From Thermoanaerobaculia bacterium (lineage in GTDB: Bacteria > Acidobacteriota > Thermoanaerobaculia > Multivoradales > JAHEKO01), in the NCBI GenBank assembly GCA_947259925.1, contig CAMYOG010000024.1, forward strand, positions 1 to 64,000: 64,000 nt of DNA. The letters are read 5' to 3'. The position numbers and the translations under genes are program-made. The notes beneath the pieces are model-generated. The model saw nothing but the letters and a program-made list of their open reading frames with translations. It made no database searches and was not told the DNA's origin. Shown here piece by piece: positions 16,896-26,663 of the stretch (position 1 is its first letter; each line of letters opens with the position of its first letter).

Positions 16896-19156
16896 GCACC
16901 CACCAGCCACCAGGCAACGCTTACGAGACAACCGGTCCGACCGGGATCGAGCAGCCGATCGACTGGCACCACTACCTGCGGCTCCTCCGCCAGCGCTGGC
17001 GCTTGATCGGGGTCGTCTGCCTGCTCGCCTGGGTCGGGGCGTTCATCCACTATCTGATCACTCCCGAGAGCTACCGTGCGACGACCACGCTGCAGATCGA
17101 GCAGCGTAGCTCGATGGCGGCGACCACCGATCCGAATCCGTGGCTCGAGGCCTGGATCGGCATGAAGTACTACCCCACCCAGTACCGGCTGCTCGAGAGC
17201 CGTGGCCTGGCTGAGCGGGTCGTGCTCGACCTCGGCCTGATGGACGACCCCCGGTTCAACAGCACCCCGCGCCAGCTGCTCAAGAGCGGCGAGTCCGAGG
17301 GCGAGGTGAGCGAGGCGGCCGATGAGGCGGTGCTCGCCCAGCTCGCCAGTCGAGTGCTCGGCGGCCTGAGCGTCGAGCCGGTCAAGGAGACCGAGCTGGT
17401 CGAGGTGTCGTTCGTCAGCTCCAACGCCGAGATGGCCTCGCGGGTCGCCAACGGTATCGCCGACGCCTTCATCGACTGGGGGATCGAGACCCGATCGGCC
17501 ACCGTCGGCCGCGCTTCCGACTTCCTGGTCAAGCAGATCGACACGCTCAAGGCCGAGATCAACGAGAAGGAGCAGCAGCTCCAGAGCTACGGACGCTCCA
17601 CCGACATCCTCAACCTCGACCCCGAGTCCGACACGACGCTGCAGCAGCTCGATCGCTTGAACGCAGAGCACATCGCCGCGCTCGGAGACCGGCTCGAGAA
17701 GGAAGCCCGCTACAACGAGCTCAAGCGCTCGCCGGCGGATGCGCTGACCAGTCCCGACGCCGACGGGCTGGTGGCCGAGCTGGAGCGCGAGCTGATGCGG
17801 CTGGAAGCCGACTACGAGACCCGCCTCCGCACCTACAAGCCGGAGTGGCCCGAGATGGTCGACCTCAAGGCTCGGATCGACGAGAGCCGCGCTGACCTCG
17901 CTCGACTGGTCGAAGAGCGTGGCCGCAAGGCTCAGGGAACCGCCTACGCCGAATACCAGACCGCTCTGCGCCGCGAGCGCTCGATCCAGGCCGAGATCGA
18001 GCGGGTGAAGGCCAAAGTGATGGATCGCAACGCTTCGGCGGTCGAGTTCCGCAACCTCGAGATGGAGATCCAGAACCGCAGGCAGCTGCTCGACGAGATG
18101 CTGCGGCGACTGTCGGAGGCGGGCGTTCGCGCCCGGCTCCAGAGCGAGCGCGAAACCAACGTGCGCGTCATCGATCGCGCCCTCACTCCGGGCACACCGT
18201 TCCGCCCTTCGCTCGGCCGCAACATGATCGTCAGTCTGGCTCTCGGCTTCGGACTCGGTGTCGGTGTCGTGCTGCTGCTCAATCTGATGGATCGCACCGT
18301 CCGCGGGCCGGCCGAGCTGCAACAGCGGCTCGGGCTGCCGGTGCTGGCGGCGGTCCCCGACCTCGACTACAAGGGCGCCGCCGCCCGCTATGGCTACTAC
18401 GCCTCGCGAGCCCGACCGACCGACGTCGCACAGCCCTCCGAGCCGACCCAGATCGAGCTGCTGCCCCAGGTGAGCCCGAAATCGGCCGTCTCCGAAGCCT
18501 ATCGATCGCTCAGGACCGCCCTGATGCTGTCGAGCGCCGACGAGCTCCGGGTGATCGCGGTGACGTCGCCCGAGTCCAGCGACGGCAAGACCGCAACCGC
18601 GGTCAACCTGGCGGTGGTGATGGCCCAGCTCGGCCGCAGAACCCTGCTCGTCGACGCCGACCTGCGTCGGCCTCGCCTGAACCGGGTGTTCGACCGGGAC
18701 AACTCGACCGGACTCGTGCACGCACTCGCCGGCGGCGAGGATCCGGCGTCGCTCTACCTGACGACCGGCATCGAGAACCTCTCGCTCTGCCCCTCGGGCC
18801 CGCACCCGCCGAATCCGTCCGAGCTGCTCGCGTCCGCACGGATGGCCGACTTCCTCGGTCGAGCGGCTCGCGATTTCGAAGTCGTGATCGTCGACACCCC
18901 GCCGGCCCTGGTGGTCACGGACGCGGTGGTCATCGGCTCGCTCTGTGACGGGATGATCCTCTGCCTGCACGCCAACAAGACCCTGCACGAGGACGCCGAG
19001 GGCTGCGCCGAGCGGCTCCGCCTCGCCGGTGTGCGACTGCTGGGGGCCGTGCTGAACCGCTTCCGGCCGGCGACGTCGGACAGCTATAGCCGCCGCTACT
19101 ACTCCTACGAGGCGTACTCCGACGACCGGGAGTCCGCTCGAGGCTCCGCCGCTTGA
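16892..19156 (+). CDS. Fused Wzz chain-length regulator and BY-type tyrosine kinase
   Basis: The 754-aa protein has a Wzz N-terminus (DWHHYLRLLRQRWRLI, first membrane helix about 34-54), a long coiled-coil periplasmic region (about 210-420), a second membrane helix near 445-466, and a cytoplasmic kinase with Walker A SPESSDGKTAT (about 555-565) and Walker A' LLVDADLRRPR (about 586). The tail is Tyr-rich (SYSRRYYSYEAY near 730), the usual autophosphorylation cluster. It controls EPS chain length and export through phosphorylation cycles. The start is TTG in a TTGA overlap with the exporter stop; a longer open frame upstream runs out of frame over that gene. Confidence 0.9.
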   Translation: MSTHQPPGNAYETTGPTGIEQPIDWHHYLRLLRQRWRLIGVVCLLAWVGAFIHYLITPESYRATTTLQIEQRSSMAATTDPNPWLEAWIGMKYYPTQYRLLESRGLAERVVLDLGLMDDPRFNSTPRQLLKSGESEGEVSEAADEAVLAQLASRVLGGLSVEPVKETELVEVSFVSSNAEMASRVANGIADAFIDWGIETRSATVGRASDFLVKQIDTLKAEINEKEQQLQSYGRSTDILNLDPESDTTLQQLDRLNAEHIAALGDRLEKEARYNELKRSPADALTSPDADGLVAELERELMRLEADYETRLRTYKPEWPEMVDLKARIDESRADLARLVEERGRKAQGTAYAEYQTALRRERSIQAEIERVKAKVMDRNASAVEFRNLEMEIQNRRQLLDEMLRRLSEAGVRARLQSERETNVRVIDRALTPGTPFRPSLGRNMIVSLALGFGLGVGVVLLLNLMDRTVRGPAELQQRLGLPVLAAVPDLDYKGAAARYGYYASRARPTDVAQPSEPTQIELLPQVSPKSAVSEAYRSLRTALMLSSADELRVIAVTSPESSDGKTATAVNLAVVMAQLGRRTLLVDADLRRPRLNRVFDRDNSTGLVHALAGGEDPASLYLTTGIENLSLCPSGPHPPNPSELLASARMADFLGRAARDFEVVIVDTPPALVVTDAVVIGSLCDGMILCLHANKTLHEDAEGCAERLRLAGVRLLGAVLNRFRPATSDSYSRRYYSYEAYSDDRESARGSAA

Positions 19157-19175
19157 GGACCGGGAGGAGAATCGG

Positions 19176-20114
19176 GTGCCGATAGCAACCAGAACGATCC
19201 TGGCTTGGGCGGTCCTCAGCCTAGCCATCTGGCCGGCCGCCGGACAGCGCAGCGATCCGTTCTACTCGGGACTCCTCGAAGAAGGAATCCGCTCGTATGA
19301 GCGGGGCGACCACGCGCGCGCCGGCGAGGACTTGCGGATCGCTTCGTTCGGGCTCCTGGAGAGCCCCGAGGAGCTCGCGCGGTCTCTCGCCTATCTGGCG
19401 CTCGCGCAGAGTGCCGGCGGTAACCAGACCGGCTTCGAGCGCTCCTACGAGAGGCTCGAAGACCTCGAGAGCCGCTTCGGCGCGCTCTCGGCCGCCGCCC
19501 TCGCCGACTCGGTTCGGAGCGACCTGGCGGCGGCAGCCGCGGCCGCTGGGCTGGTCGAGGCCGCCCAGGTCGAGACCCCGGTCGCGGTCGACCCGGCGGG
19601 GGCGAACGCGGAGCCCACCGTCGTCGTCTCGAAACCGGAGCTCTGCATCTCCTGGTCCGGCGACGACGACTGTCGGAAGGTGCCGAAGGCCCCGGCTGAC
19701 TCCCCCACCGAGTCGCAGATCGTCGCAGCTCCCGGGGCCGAGGAGTTGGAGGCGTTCGAGCGCCTCGACCGGCTGGCATCGGACAAGGCCAACGACAAGC
19801 AGCTGCGGTGGGCATTCGAGGAGGCGAGCGCTCTCGCCGACCGCTACCCGGACTGGGTGGAGATGCAGCGGGTGGCGGCGGTTCTCGCTTCCCGGCGCGG
19901 TTCCTTCGCTGAGTCCCTGGACTACTACGAACGGGCGGGAGAGCAGGCGGGCAACGGTCCGGTGCAGCTCTTCTACCTGTCGGTAGCGCTGTTCGAGACC
20001 AACCAGCCAGAGGCGGCCGCCAGCGTGCTCCGACAGGCTCTGCCCGCCCTGGAGCAGAACCGAGAGGTCCGCAAGTACGTCCGGCGAATACTTCCCGAGG
20101 AGAGTACCGGCTGA
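19176..20114 (+). CDS. Secreted helical-repeat protein of the exopolysaccharide locus
   Basis: The 312-aa product starts with GTG behind a strong GGGAGGAGA site and has a signal peptide ending in WPAAGQ. The mature part has two TPR-like blocks (about 25-125 and 195-305) separated by an Ala/Pro-rich linker containing one Cys pair (CISWSGDDDC). It is probably periplasmic. TPR proteins often accompany EPS secretion, but I do not recognise this one. It follows the Wzz/kinase gene by 19 nt and is likely in the same operon. Confidence 0.68.
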   Translation: MPIATRTILAWAVLSLAIWPAAGQRSDPFYSGLLEEGIRSYERGDHARAGEDLRIASFGLLESPEELARSLAYLALAQSAGGNQTGFERSYERLEDLESRFGALSAAALADSVRSDLAAAAAAAGLVEAAQVETPVAVDPAGANAEPTVVVSKPELCISWSGDDDCRKVPKAPADSPTESQIVAAPGAEELEAFERLDRLASDKANDKQLRWAFEEASALADRYPDWVEMQRVAAVLASRRGSFAESLDYYERAGEQAGNGPVQLFYLSVALFETNQPEAAASVLRQALPALEQNREVRKYVRRILPEESTG

Positions 20115-20204
20115 TCTACGCCGAGTGCGGAATACGCAATTGACGAAGGGGCACCCAGCCACAGTAGTCTTGTAGCCCGGGGAGCACTGGAGACATCCGA
20201 TCGC

Positions 20205-20969
20205 ATGAAATCAAGTCTTCTTCTTGTCTTGTTGGCGACTCTTGCGCCCGCCGCGGTCCTCGCGCAGGGCCCGGAGATCGAGGTGCTCGAGCCGCCCTGT
20301 CTTCCTAACGAGAACAATGCCGGGATCGAAGCGAGAGTCTCTCCGGAGGTGGGCGGCAGCACGGTGCGCCTCTACTTCCGCCGTCTCAACCCCGAGGGCA
20401 CCTTCTACTACGACATGTTCTTCGCCCGCGGCGACGGCACCTACTGGAGCGTCTTCCCCAAGCCCGAAGATCGCGAGCAGATCGAGCTCGACGACGAGTG
20501 GTGGGAGGTGTTGCAGGCCCGCGACTGGATGGAAGGCCACGACCGGGAGTGGCTCGAGGAGCTGCTCGAGGACCGGGAGCACGAGCTCGCCGAGTACTAC
20601 GTCGCCGTTCATGACGGCGCCGGAGAGCGCCTGGGGCGGACTCCGACCCGGTTGGTCGAGGTGCGCGACACCGACGACTGCGAGCTGGAGCTCGACGAGT
20701 TCGAGCTCGGCTGGTCGCAGAACCTGACCATCGGCGAGACGCACCAAGATCAGTACGGAGAACGCGTATATCACTGGCTCTGCGACGGAATCGTCACCCG
20801 CATCGACTGGAACGACGTGATTCGTGCCGACGAGTACTGCCGCGCCTGCGTCGTGGCTCTGCTGCCAGGTTGGCTCCTACCGACCGGAGGCGCGCTGGCC
20901 GGCGCCGCGGTCATGACCCAGATCGTCGATAACATGGACTCGCCGCCGGCCAGTCCTTCCAGGCCCTGA
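20205..20969 (+). CDS. Secreted protein of unknown function
   Basis: The 254-aa product has a signal peptide (LLLVLLATLAPAAVLAQ). The mature part begins with a short beta-rich module (IEVLEPPCLPNENNAG... VRLYFRR), followed by acidic, Trp-rich helical stretches and a hydrophobic C-terminal segment (VVALLPGWLLPTGGALAGAAVM). Six Cys residues suggest disulfides. I do not recognise a family. The 90-bp gap before it contains TTGACG (20140-20145), which may be part of a weak internal promoter. The flippase gene follows after 14 nt. Confidence 0.65.
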   Translation: MKSSLLLVLLATLAPAAVLAQGPEIEVLEPPCLPNENNAGIEARVSPEVGGSTVRLYFRRLNPEGTFYYDMFFARGDGTYWSVFPKPEDREQIELDDEWWEVLQARDWMEGHDREWLEELLEDREHELAEYYVAVHDGAGERLGRTPTRLVEVRDTDDCELELDEFELGWSQNLTIGETHQDQYGERVYHWLCDGIVTRIDWNDVIRADEYCRACVVALLPGWLLPTGGALAGAAVMTQIVDNMDSPPASPSRP

Positions 20970-20983
20970 GGTCTCGCCTGCGC

Positions 20984-22432
20984 ATGCAGGCTAGAGGCGA
21001 GTCGCTGCTCTCGAAGTCGACCACCGGCGTGCTGTGGCTCGGCGGCGGTCAGGCGAGCGGACTCGTCCTGCAGATCGCTGTCCGCCTAGTGCTGGCGCGG
21101 CTGCTCGCGCCCGACGATTTCGGCCTGGTGGCGATGGCCGTGGTCTTCACCGGCTTCTGCAGCCTGCTCACCGATCTCGGCCTCGGCCAGGCGCTGGTCC
21201 AGCGCAAGGAGATCGACGAGGAGCACAAGTCGACCGCCTTCTGGGCGGCGGGGCTGATCGGCGTCACGCTCTGCGGACTCTTCATCGTCAGCGCCCCGCT
21301 GGTCGGCGTCTTCTACGGCAACCAGGCGGTCGTCCCGGTCGTCCGGGCGCTCGGCTTTACCTTCGTGCTCGGTTTTCCGGAGAGCGTCTTCAGCTACCTC
21401 CTCGAGCGCCGGCTTTCGTTCCGACTGATCGGCTTACGGCGGCTGCTCGGAGTCGTGCTCGGCGGCAGTGCCGGCATCGCCCTGGCGCTCGGCGGTTTCG
21501 GTGTCTGGGCGCTCGTGGCCGAACAGCTGATCCGGAGTGCGGCCGGCTCGATCCTCTACTTCGCCTCGAGCGACTGGCGGCCCAAGCTCCTGTTTTCCAG
21601 AGCCGCGCTACTCGAGATGTGGAGCTACAGCCGGTCGATCGTCGGCGCGCGGGTGGTCAACTTCTTCAACCGGAACCTCGACAACCTGCTGATCGGCCGC
21701 TTCCTCGGCGCGACGCCGCTCGGTCTCTACAGCGTCGCCTATCAGGGAGTCCTGATGCCGCTCCAGCAGATCGCACGGCCGATCGCGAGTGTCGGCTTCC
21801 CCGCGTTCGCCACGATCCAGGACGACATACCGCGCTGTCGGAGCGCGTATCTGTCCGCTCTCCGAATCTCGCTGCTGGTCGCCACCCCCGTGCCGGTTCT
21901 GGTCATCTTCCTCAGCCCGACCGCCGTTCCGCTCCTGCTCGGCGAGCAGTGGGCCCTGGCCGTGCTGCCGCTGCAGATCCTGTCGGTCGTCGCTCTCTTC
22001 CAGATCGGCATGAGCCTCTCACCGCCACTCTTCCTCGCGCTCGGGCGCGCCGACCTCAGCCTCAAGTGGACCCTGATCGCTCTCGCCGCCAGCACCATCG
22101 GTATCGTGGTGGGCCTCCGCTGGGGCATCGTCGGTGTCGCCTGGGGATACCTCGCGGCGGTCGTCGTCACCAGTCCGATCCAGTTCGCCATGACCGGGCG
22201 GCTGCTCCAGATGCCGCTCACCGCCCTGGGGCCGATCTTCGGCCGGATGCTGCTCGCGCTGCTGGCGACCGCGATCGCGCCGGCCCTGCTCCTCTGGCAG
22301 ATCGATCTGCCGCCGTTCGCCGAGCTGGCGGCCGCCGCCGTGGTCATCGTCCTCGGCTTCCTCGCTTTCACCCGGTTGCTCGCCGCCGAGGCCTGGGCGG
22401 TCCTACGGCGGTCGGCGGAGTCAATCGGCTAG
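20984..22432 (+). CDS. MOP-superfamily polysaccharide flippase (Wzx-like)
   Basis: The 482-aa protein has 12-14 predicted membrane helices and the typical opening of Polysacc_synt_3 flippases (STTGVLWLGGGQASGLVLQ, then LLAPDDFGLVAMA). It would flip undecaprenyl-linked repeat units to the periplasm. It lies between the export genes and the glycosyltransferases. The last 12 bp overlap the end of the convergent methyltransferase gene. Confidence 0.9.
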   Translation: MQARGESLLSKSTTGVLWLGGGQASGLVLQIAVRLVLARLLAPDDFGLVAMAVVFTGFCSLLTDLGLGQALVQRKEIDEEHKSTAFWAAGLIGVTLCGLFIVSAPLVGVFYGNQAVVPVVRALGFTFVLGFPESVFSYLLERRLSFRLIGLRRLLGVVLGGSAGIALALGGFGVWALVAEQLIRSAAGSILYFASSDWRPKLLFSRAALLEMWSYSRSIVGARVVNFFNRNLDNLLIGRFLGATPLGLYSVAYQGVLMPLQQIARPIASVGFPAFATIQDDIPRCRSAYLSALRISLLVATPVPVLVIFLSPTAVPLLLGEQWALAVLPLQILSVVALFQIGMSLSPPLFLALGRADLSLKWTLIALAASTIGIVVGLRWGIVGVAWGYLAAVVVTSPIQFAMTGRLLQMPLTALGPIFGRMLLALLATAIAPALLLWQIDLPPFAELAAAAVVIVLGFLAFTRLLAAEAWAVLRRSAESIG

Positions 22433-23281
22433 ACGATGAAAGACGAGCACGCGTACGTGGTAGGTCAACGGGCGGACCAGCAGGTCGAGCGCCGCGCGCA
22501 GTGCGCGCACGGGACGGGAGCGCCCGGTCAGCCGGGCGTCGAGCCAACGCCCGAAGCCTCCCAGCTCCTCGCACAGGCCGCTGACCCCCAGGATCTTGGA
22601 TTTGCGAACGACCTCGAATCCGTGGCGCTCGAACTCCGCAACGACCGGATCGCCGCCGAGCGCGAACTGGTAGAAGCGCTCGAGGTCGGTGGCGGTGGGG
22701 CTCCAGCGCGGGTAGAGGCCGAGCCGGGCCTTCACTCGGCGCAGCCAGCTGAGCGACGGAAAGGTGAGGAAGAGATAGCCGCCCGGCCGCACGACCCGCC
22801 GCATCTCGTCCCTGATCGAGGCGTAGCCGTCGTAGAAGTGTTCGACCACGCCGAGCGACCAGTAGCCGTCGACGGAGGCCGCTGGCAAGGGCAACCGACC
22901 GACGTCGCCGACCACCAGGCCGACCTCCGGCGCGCTGCCGTGGACGTGATGGAGGGTGCGCTGCGCGTAGTCGAGCGCCACGGTGCGGTAGCCGAGCTGG
23001 CGCAGTCGCCAGCTGTCGACCGCCAGGCCGCAGCCCCCTTCGAGCACCAGACTGCCGGGCTCCAGGAAGCGTGCGGTCTCTCGAGCGACCAGGCTGCGAG
23101 CCGAGACCGGCCCCGAGTAGCTGGCGGCACCGCTCTCCAACCAGCGGCGATCCCAGAACTCGGCGTCCGCCGCCGCTCCCAGGTAGACCAGACGCCCCGC
23201 GTCGACGTCGAAGCGCTTCTCGAATCGGGAGCGACGGTGCTCGTAGCTGGATCGGTCTCGCTCTACCGCCATCGGTCGCAT
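22421..23281 (-). CDS. Class I SAM-dependent methyltransferase
   Basis: The 286-aa protein contains a Rossmann-fold motif I variant, VLEGGCGLAVDSWRL (about residue 80), an acidic residue at the end of the second strand (TVALDYAQ), and the motif region GDVGRLPLPAASVDGYWSLGVVEH. It is a Methyltransf_11-type enzyme. Given its place in the EPS locus it may methylate a sugar or lipid-linked intermediate. It is the only minus-strand gene within this stretch and may have its own promoter shared with the divergent glycosyltransferase at 23326. Confidence 0.82.
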   Translation of the reverse strand: MRPMAVERDRSSYEHRRSRFEKRFDVDAGRLVYLGAAADAEFWDRRWLESGAASYSGPVSARSLVARETARFLEPGSLVLEGGCGLAVDSWRLRQLGYRTVALDYAQRTLHHVHGSAPEVGLVVGDVGRLPLPAASVDGYWSLGVVEHFYDGYASIRDEMRRVVRPGGYLFLTFPSLSWLRRVKARLGLYPRWSPTATDLERFYQFALGGDPVVAEFERHGFEVVRKSKILGVSGLCEELGGFGRWLDARLTGRSRPVRALRAALDLLVRPLTYHVRVLVFHRLAD

Positions 23282-23325
23282 TCTCTCGCAGCCCGCCCGG
23301 GGCTCGAGGCCCGCGGAGGTCGGCG

Positions 23326-24492
23326 GTGAAGCCGCTCAAGGTCGCCTACCTGATCGACAGCCTGGGTGCCGGCGGCTCGGAGCGCTCGCTGGCCGAGACC
23401 CTGCCCCATCTGGTCGACGCCGGGATCGAGCCGCGGGTCTTCGTGCTGTCCGAGCCCGAGCATGGCTTCGCCCACCTGCTGCGAGACCACGGGATCGAGG
23501 TCTCGCTGATTCCGGAGTCGGGCTGGTGGGCTCGTCGCGTGTATCTGAGACGGCAGCTGCTGAGCTGGCGGCCCGACCTCCTGCACACCACCCTGTTCGA
23601 CTCCGACATCCTCGGACGGCTGTCAGCCTGGGGGTCGGGAGTGCCGGTGGTGAGCAGTCTGGTCGGGGTCGGCTACGAGCCGGCGCGGTTCGCCGATCCG
23701 CGGATCAAGCGGTGGCGGCTCAAGACCGTGCAGTGGCTCGACAGCGTCACCGGGCGCCACCTGAACGCGCACTTCCACGCCGTCTCGCAGGCCGCCAAGG
23801 ACTCGGCGATCCGTCGACTCGGCCTGGCGCCGGAAAGAGTGACCGTCGTGCGACGCGGACGCGACGTGGACCGATTCGCGGCACCCGATGCTGGACGGCG
23901 CGCAGCAGCTCGGCGCACCTGGCGGGTCGCCGACGACGAGATCCTGCTCGTGAACGTCGGCCGTCAGACGTTCCACAAAGCCCAGATCGTGCTGGTCGAG
24001 GCGCTCGACGGCCTGGTCCGCTCGGGCCTGCCGGTCCGGCTGGTCATCGCGGGGCATGAGGGACCGAGCTCGGCCGAGCTGGCCGCCTCCGTAGCCGCCC
24101 ACGGTCTCGACTCCCACGTCCGGCTGCCGGGCCACGTCGAGGACGTGCCCGGCCTCCTCGCCGCGGCCGACATCTTCGTCTTCCCGTCCCGGCTGGAGGG
24201 CTTTCCGGGAGCCGTCCTCGAGGCGATGGCGATGGGGCTGCCGATCGTCGCAGCGGACATCCCGGCGACGCGCGAGATCCTCGGCAAGCTGCAGGACGTG
24301 CCCCTGGTCGCTCCGGAGTCGGCGACCGAGCTGGCCACGACGCTCGAACGACTGGCCACCGACCAGGGTCGGCGCGAGCGGCTCGGCGCCCGCAACCGAG
24401 AGATCTTCCTCCAGCGCTACGATGTCCGGAAGACTGTCCCCGAGCTCCTCGAGCTCTACCACCAGGTCGCCGGCAACGGGGCGAGCGAATGA
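23326..24492 (+). CDS. GT4-family glycosyltransferase
   Basis: The 388-aa protein is a GT-B fold enzyme. It opens with KVAYLIDSLGAGGSERSL (acceptor-side glycine-rich loop). Later come VNVGRQTFHKAQIVLVEAL and the donor-binding EGFPGAVLEAMAMGLPIVA with the E-x7-E motif. It likely adds a hexose in EPS repeat-unit assembly. The GTG at 23326 was chosen because GGAGG lies about 8 nt upstream and it starts right at the first strand; the frame is open further upstream without homology. The stop overlaps the next ATG. Confidence 0.88.
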   Translation: MKPLKVAYLIDSLGAGGSERSLAETLPHLVDAGIEPRVFVLSEPEHGFAHLLRDHGIEVSLIPESGWWARRVYLRRQLLSWRPDLLHTTLFDSDILGRLSAWGSGVPVVSSLVGVGYEPARFADPRIKRWRLKTVQWLDSVTGRHLNAHFHAVSQAAKDSAIRRLGLAPERVTVVRRGRDVDRFAAPDAGRRAAARRTWRVADDEILLVNVGRQTFHKAQIVLVEALDGLVRSGLPVRLVIAGHEGPSSAELAASVAAHGLDSHVRLPGHVEDVPGLLAAADIFVFPSRLEGFPGAVLEAMAMGLPIVAADIPATREILGKLQDVPLVAPESATELATTLERLATDQGRRERLGARNREIFLQRYDVRKTVPELLELYHQVAGNGASE

Positions 24493-25640
24493 GGATCGCC
24501 CTGATCAGCCCGAGGCCGCAGCGTCGCGGCGCCGAGGTCTTCGCCCGCGACCTCGCCGAGGAGCTCAGGCGCCGGCGGCACACGGTCCGGGAGATCTATC
24601 TCTATCCGGGGCCGACGACGGGCGGACTGCCGGAAAGCTGCGACGAATGGCGCCTCGATCTCCAGAGCCGAGGCTGGTCGGAGCGTCTGCTCGGCTGGAG
24701 CCGCACGACCGGTAGCCGCCTGCGCGAGGCGCTGGCGGCATTCGGGCCCGAAGTAGTTCAGGTCAGCGGCGGCAACAGCGTCAAGTACACCGCCGCGGCG
24801 GTCGGTCGCTTGCCCGGTCCGCCCCTCTTCGTCTACCGCAATATCGGCGAGCCGGGCCGCTGGGTGAACGGCTGGCGCCGCAGGCTTCTCTACCACCGCT
24901 ACGTCTTTCCGCGCGTCGACGCCGCCGCCACCGTCGCCCGGGAGTTCGTACCGCAGGTCGAGCGCCTCTGCCCGCACGCTATGGTGCGCTTCATTCCGAG
25001 CGGCCTCGACACGGATCGCCTGGCACCGACCGCGTCGCCCGCCGAGGTGCGGCAGGAGGTGGACACAGGCACCGATGCACCGGTCGCACTCTTCGCCGGC
25101 CAGCTGAGCCCCGAGAAGCGAGTCGACCGCCTGCTGCGTGCGTTCGCCGAGGTGACTCGTTCCCTGCCCTCGGCCGTGCTCTGGATCGCCGGCCGCGGTC
25201 CGCTGACCGATGAGCTCGTCGCCCAGGCGACCGATCTCGGGATCGCCGACCGGGTTCGTTTCCTCGGTAACCGTCCCGATGTCGGCAACTTCATCGCCGC
25301 CGCCGACCTCGTCGCCCTGACCAGCGACACCGAGGGCCTGGCCGGCATCCTGAGCGAGGCCGCGGCGCTCGGTCGACCGGTGGTGGCCACCCGTGTCGGA
25401 GCGACCGCCGAGATCGTCGCCGACGGCGAGACCGGCTTGCTGGTCGATCCCGACGACGAAGCCGCCCTCACCGACGCGCTGCTCGCACTCCTCACCGATC
25501 CGCAGCGCACGACGGCGATGGGTGAGGCCGCCGCGCGCCGCTTCGGCACCGGCGGCACGCCGCTCGAGGAGACCGCCGAGGCCTATGAGAGCCTCTATCG
25601 CGACGGCCTGGAGCGGCTCCTTTCGGAGGCGCAATCGTGA
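24489..25640 (+). CDS. GT4-family glycosyltransferase
   Basis: The 383-aa protein has a GT-B layout: MRIALISPRPQRRGAEVFAR at the start, the linker IPSGLDTDRL, the strand FAGQLSPEKRVDRLLRAF, and the nucleotide-sugar site DTEGLAGILSEAAALGRPVV (E-x7-E variant). It is coupled to the preceding glycosyltransferase by ATGA and to the following GNAT gene by GTGA. Its substrate cannot be told from sequence. Confidence 0.87.
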   Translation: MRIALISPRPQRRGAEVFARDLAEELRRRRHTVREIYLYPGPTTGGLPESCDEWRLDLQSRGWSERLLGWSRTTGSRLREALAAFGPEVVQVSGGNSVKYTAAAVGRLPGPPLFVYRNIGEPGRWVNGWRRRLLYHRYVFPRVDAAATVAREFVPQVERLCPHAMVRFIPSGLDTDRLAPTASPAEVRQEVDTGTDAPVALFAGQLSPEKRVDRLLRAFAEVTRSLPSAVLWIAGRGPLTDELVAQATDLGIADRVRFLGNRPDVGNFIAAADLVALTSDTEGLAGILSEAAALGRPVVATRVGATAEIVADGETGLLVDPDDEAALTDALLALLTDPQRTTAMGEAAARRFGTGGTPLEETAEAYESLYRDGLERLLSEAQS

Positions 25641-26659
25641 GCGGCGTGGAGGTCGTCTTCCGCGAGGCCACCGAGGGGGACCTCGATCAGATCCAGGAAC
25701 TCCTGCACTCCTCGCTCGGCCCGGGGAGCGTCCCCCGGACGCTCGAGTTTTGGCACTGGAAGCACGAGAAGAACCCGTTCGGCCGGTCGCCGGCGTGGGT
25801 GGCGGTCGCCGACGATCGGATCGTCGGCCTCAGAACCTTCCTGCGATGGCGCTGGCGCCATGGGGCGCAGGAGATCGCCGCCGTCCGCGCGGTAGATACC
25901 GCGACCCACCCCGACTGGCGGCGGCAGGGGATCTTCTGGAGACTCACCCGCGAATCGCTCGCGCGCCTCGACGCGGAAGGGTGCAGCTTCGTCTTCAACA
26001 CGCCCAACAAGCGCAGCGGTGCCGGCTACCGCAAGCTGGGGTGGCGCTCGGCGCTCAAGCCGGCGCTCTACATTCGGGCGCTCAAGCCGTTGCGCATGGC
26101 GGGCGCGGCGCTGCGCGCCGATGAGTCGAGGTCGCCCGCCGACCTGAGCAGCTTGCCACCGGTCAGCGATCTATTGAAGTGGCGGGGCCTCGACTCGCTG
26201 CTCTCGGAGTACCATGCGGACTGGGGCGCGCGGCTCCACACCCCTCGGAGCCCCGCCTACCTCCGCTGGCGCTATGCCGAGATCCCTGGAGTCGACTATC
26301 GGAGCCTCTGGACGAGTGACGGTGACGACTCCCTGGCGATCGTCTTCCGCACCCGGTTGCGGCGGTCGATGCGGGAGGTGCTGCTGAGCGAGATTCTCGT
26401 TCGGGGCGATCGAGCGAGCCTGCCGCGCCTGCTCGAGCCGCTCCTCGAGCAGCTCGCCGAGCAGAGCGATGTCGACTACCTCGTGGCCGCGGCTCCGAGT
26501 CGCTCGCCCGAGGCCAGGGGACTGCGGGTGGCCGGCTTCCGCCACGCGCCGACGGGTCCGACGCTGATGGTACGGCCCCTCGACGGCAGCCGCCTGGGTG
26601 ACGCGGAGCTCGCCAGCGACTTCTGGCAGCTCTCGATCGGCGATCTGGAGATCTTCTGA
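25637..26659 (+). CDS. GNAT-family acyltransferase of the exopolysaccharide locus
   Basis: The 340-aa protein begins with GTG overlapping the previous stop. The N-terminal half is a GNAT domain (VEVVFREATEGDLDQIQEL; acetyl-CoA loop THPDWRRQGIFWRL at about residues 93-106, matching the R/Q-x-x-G-x-G/A area). The second half is larger than usual and may be a second GNAT-like lobe, as in FemAB-type or EPS-modifying acyltransferases. It probably acylates a sugar of the repeat unit. Confidence 0.75.
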   Translation: MSGVEVVFREATEGDLDQIQELLHSSLGPGSVPRTLEFWHWKHEKNPFGRSPAWVAVADDRIVGLRTFLRWRWRHGAQEIAAVRAVDTATHPDWRRQGIFWRLTRESLARLDAEGCSFVFNTPNKRSGAGYRKLGWRSALKPALYIRALKPLRMAGAALRADESRSPADLSSLPPVSDLLKWRGLDSLLSEYHADWGARLHTPRSPAYLRWRYAEIPGVDYRSLWTSDGDDSLAIVFRTRLRRSMREVLLSEILVRGDRASLPRLLEPLLEQLAEQSDVDYLVAAAPSRSPEARGLRVAGFRHAPTGPTLMVRPLDGSRLGDAELASDFWQLSIGDLEIF

Positions 26660-26663
26660 GGCG

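Noticed and set aside
16529-19228. 899-codon minus-strand open frame opposite the Wzz/kinase gene
   Set aside because: Arg/Gly/His-rich mirror frame; the plus strand carries clear Wzz and Walker motifs.
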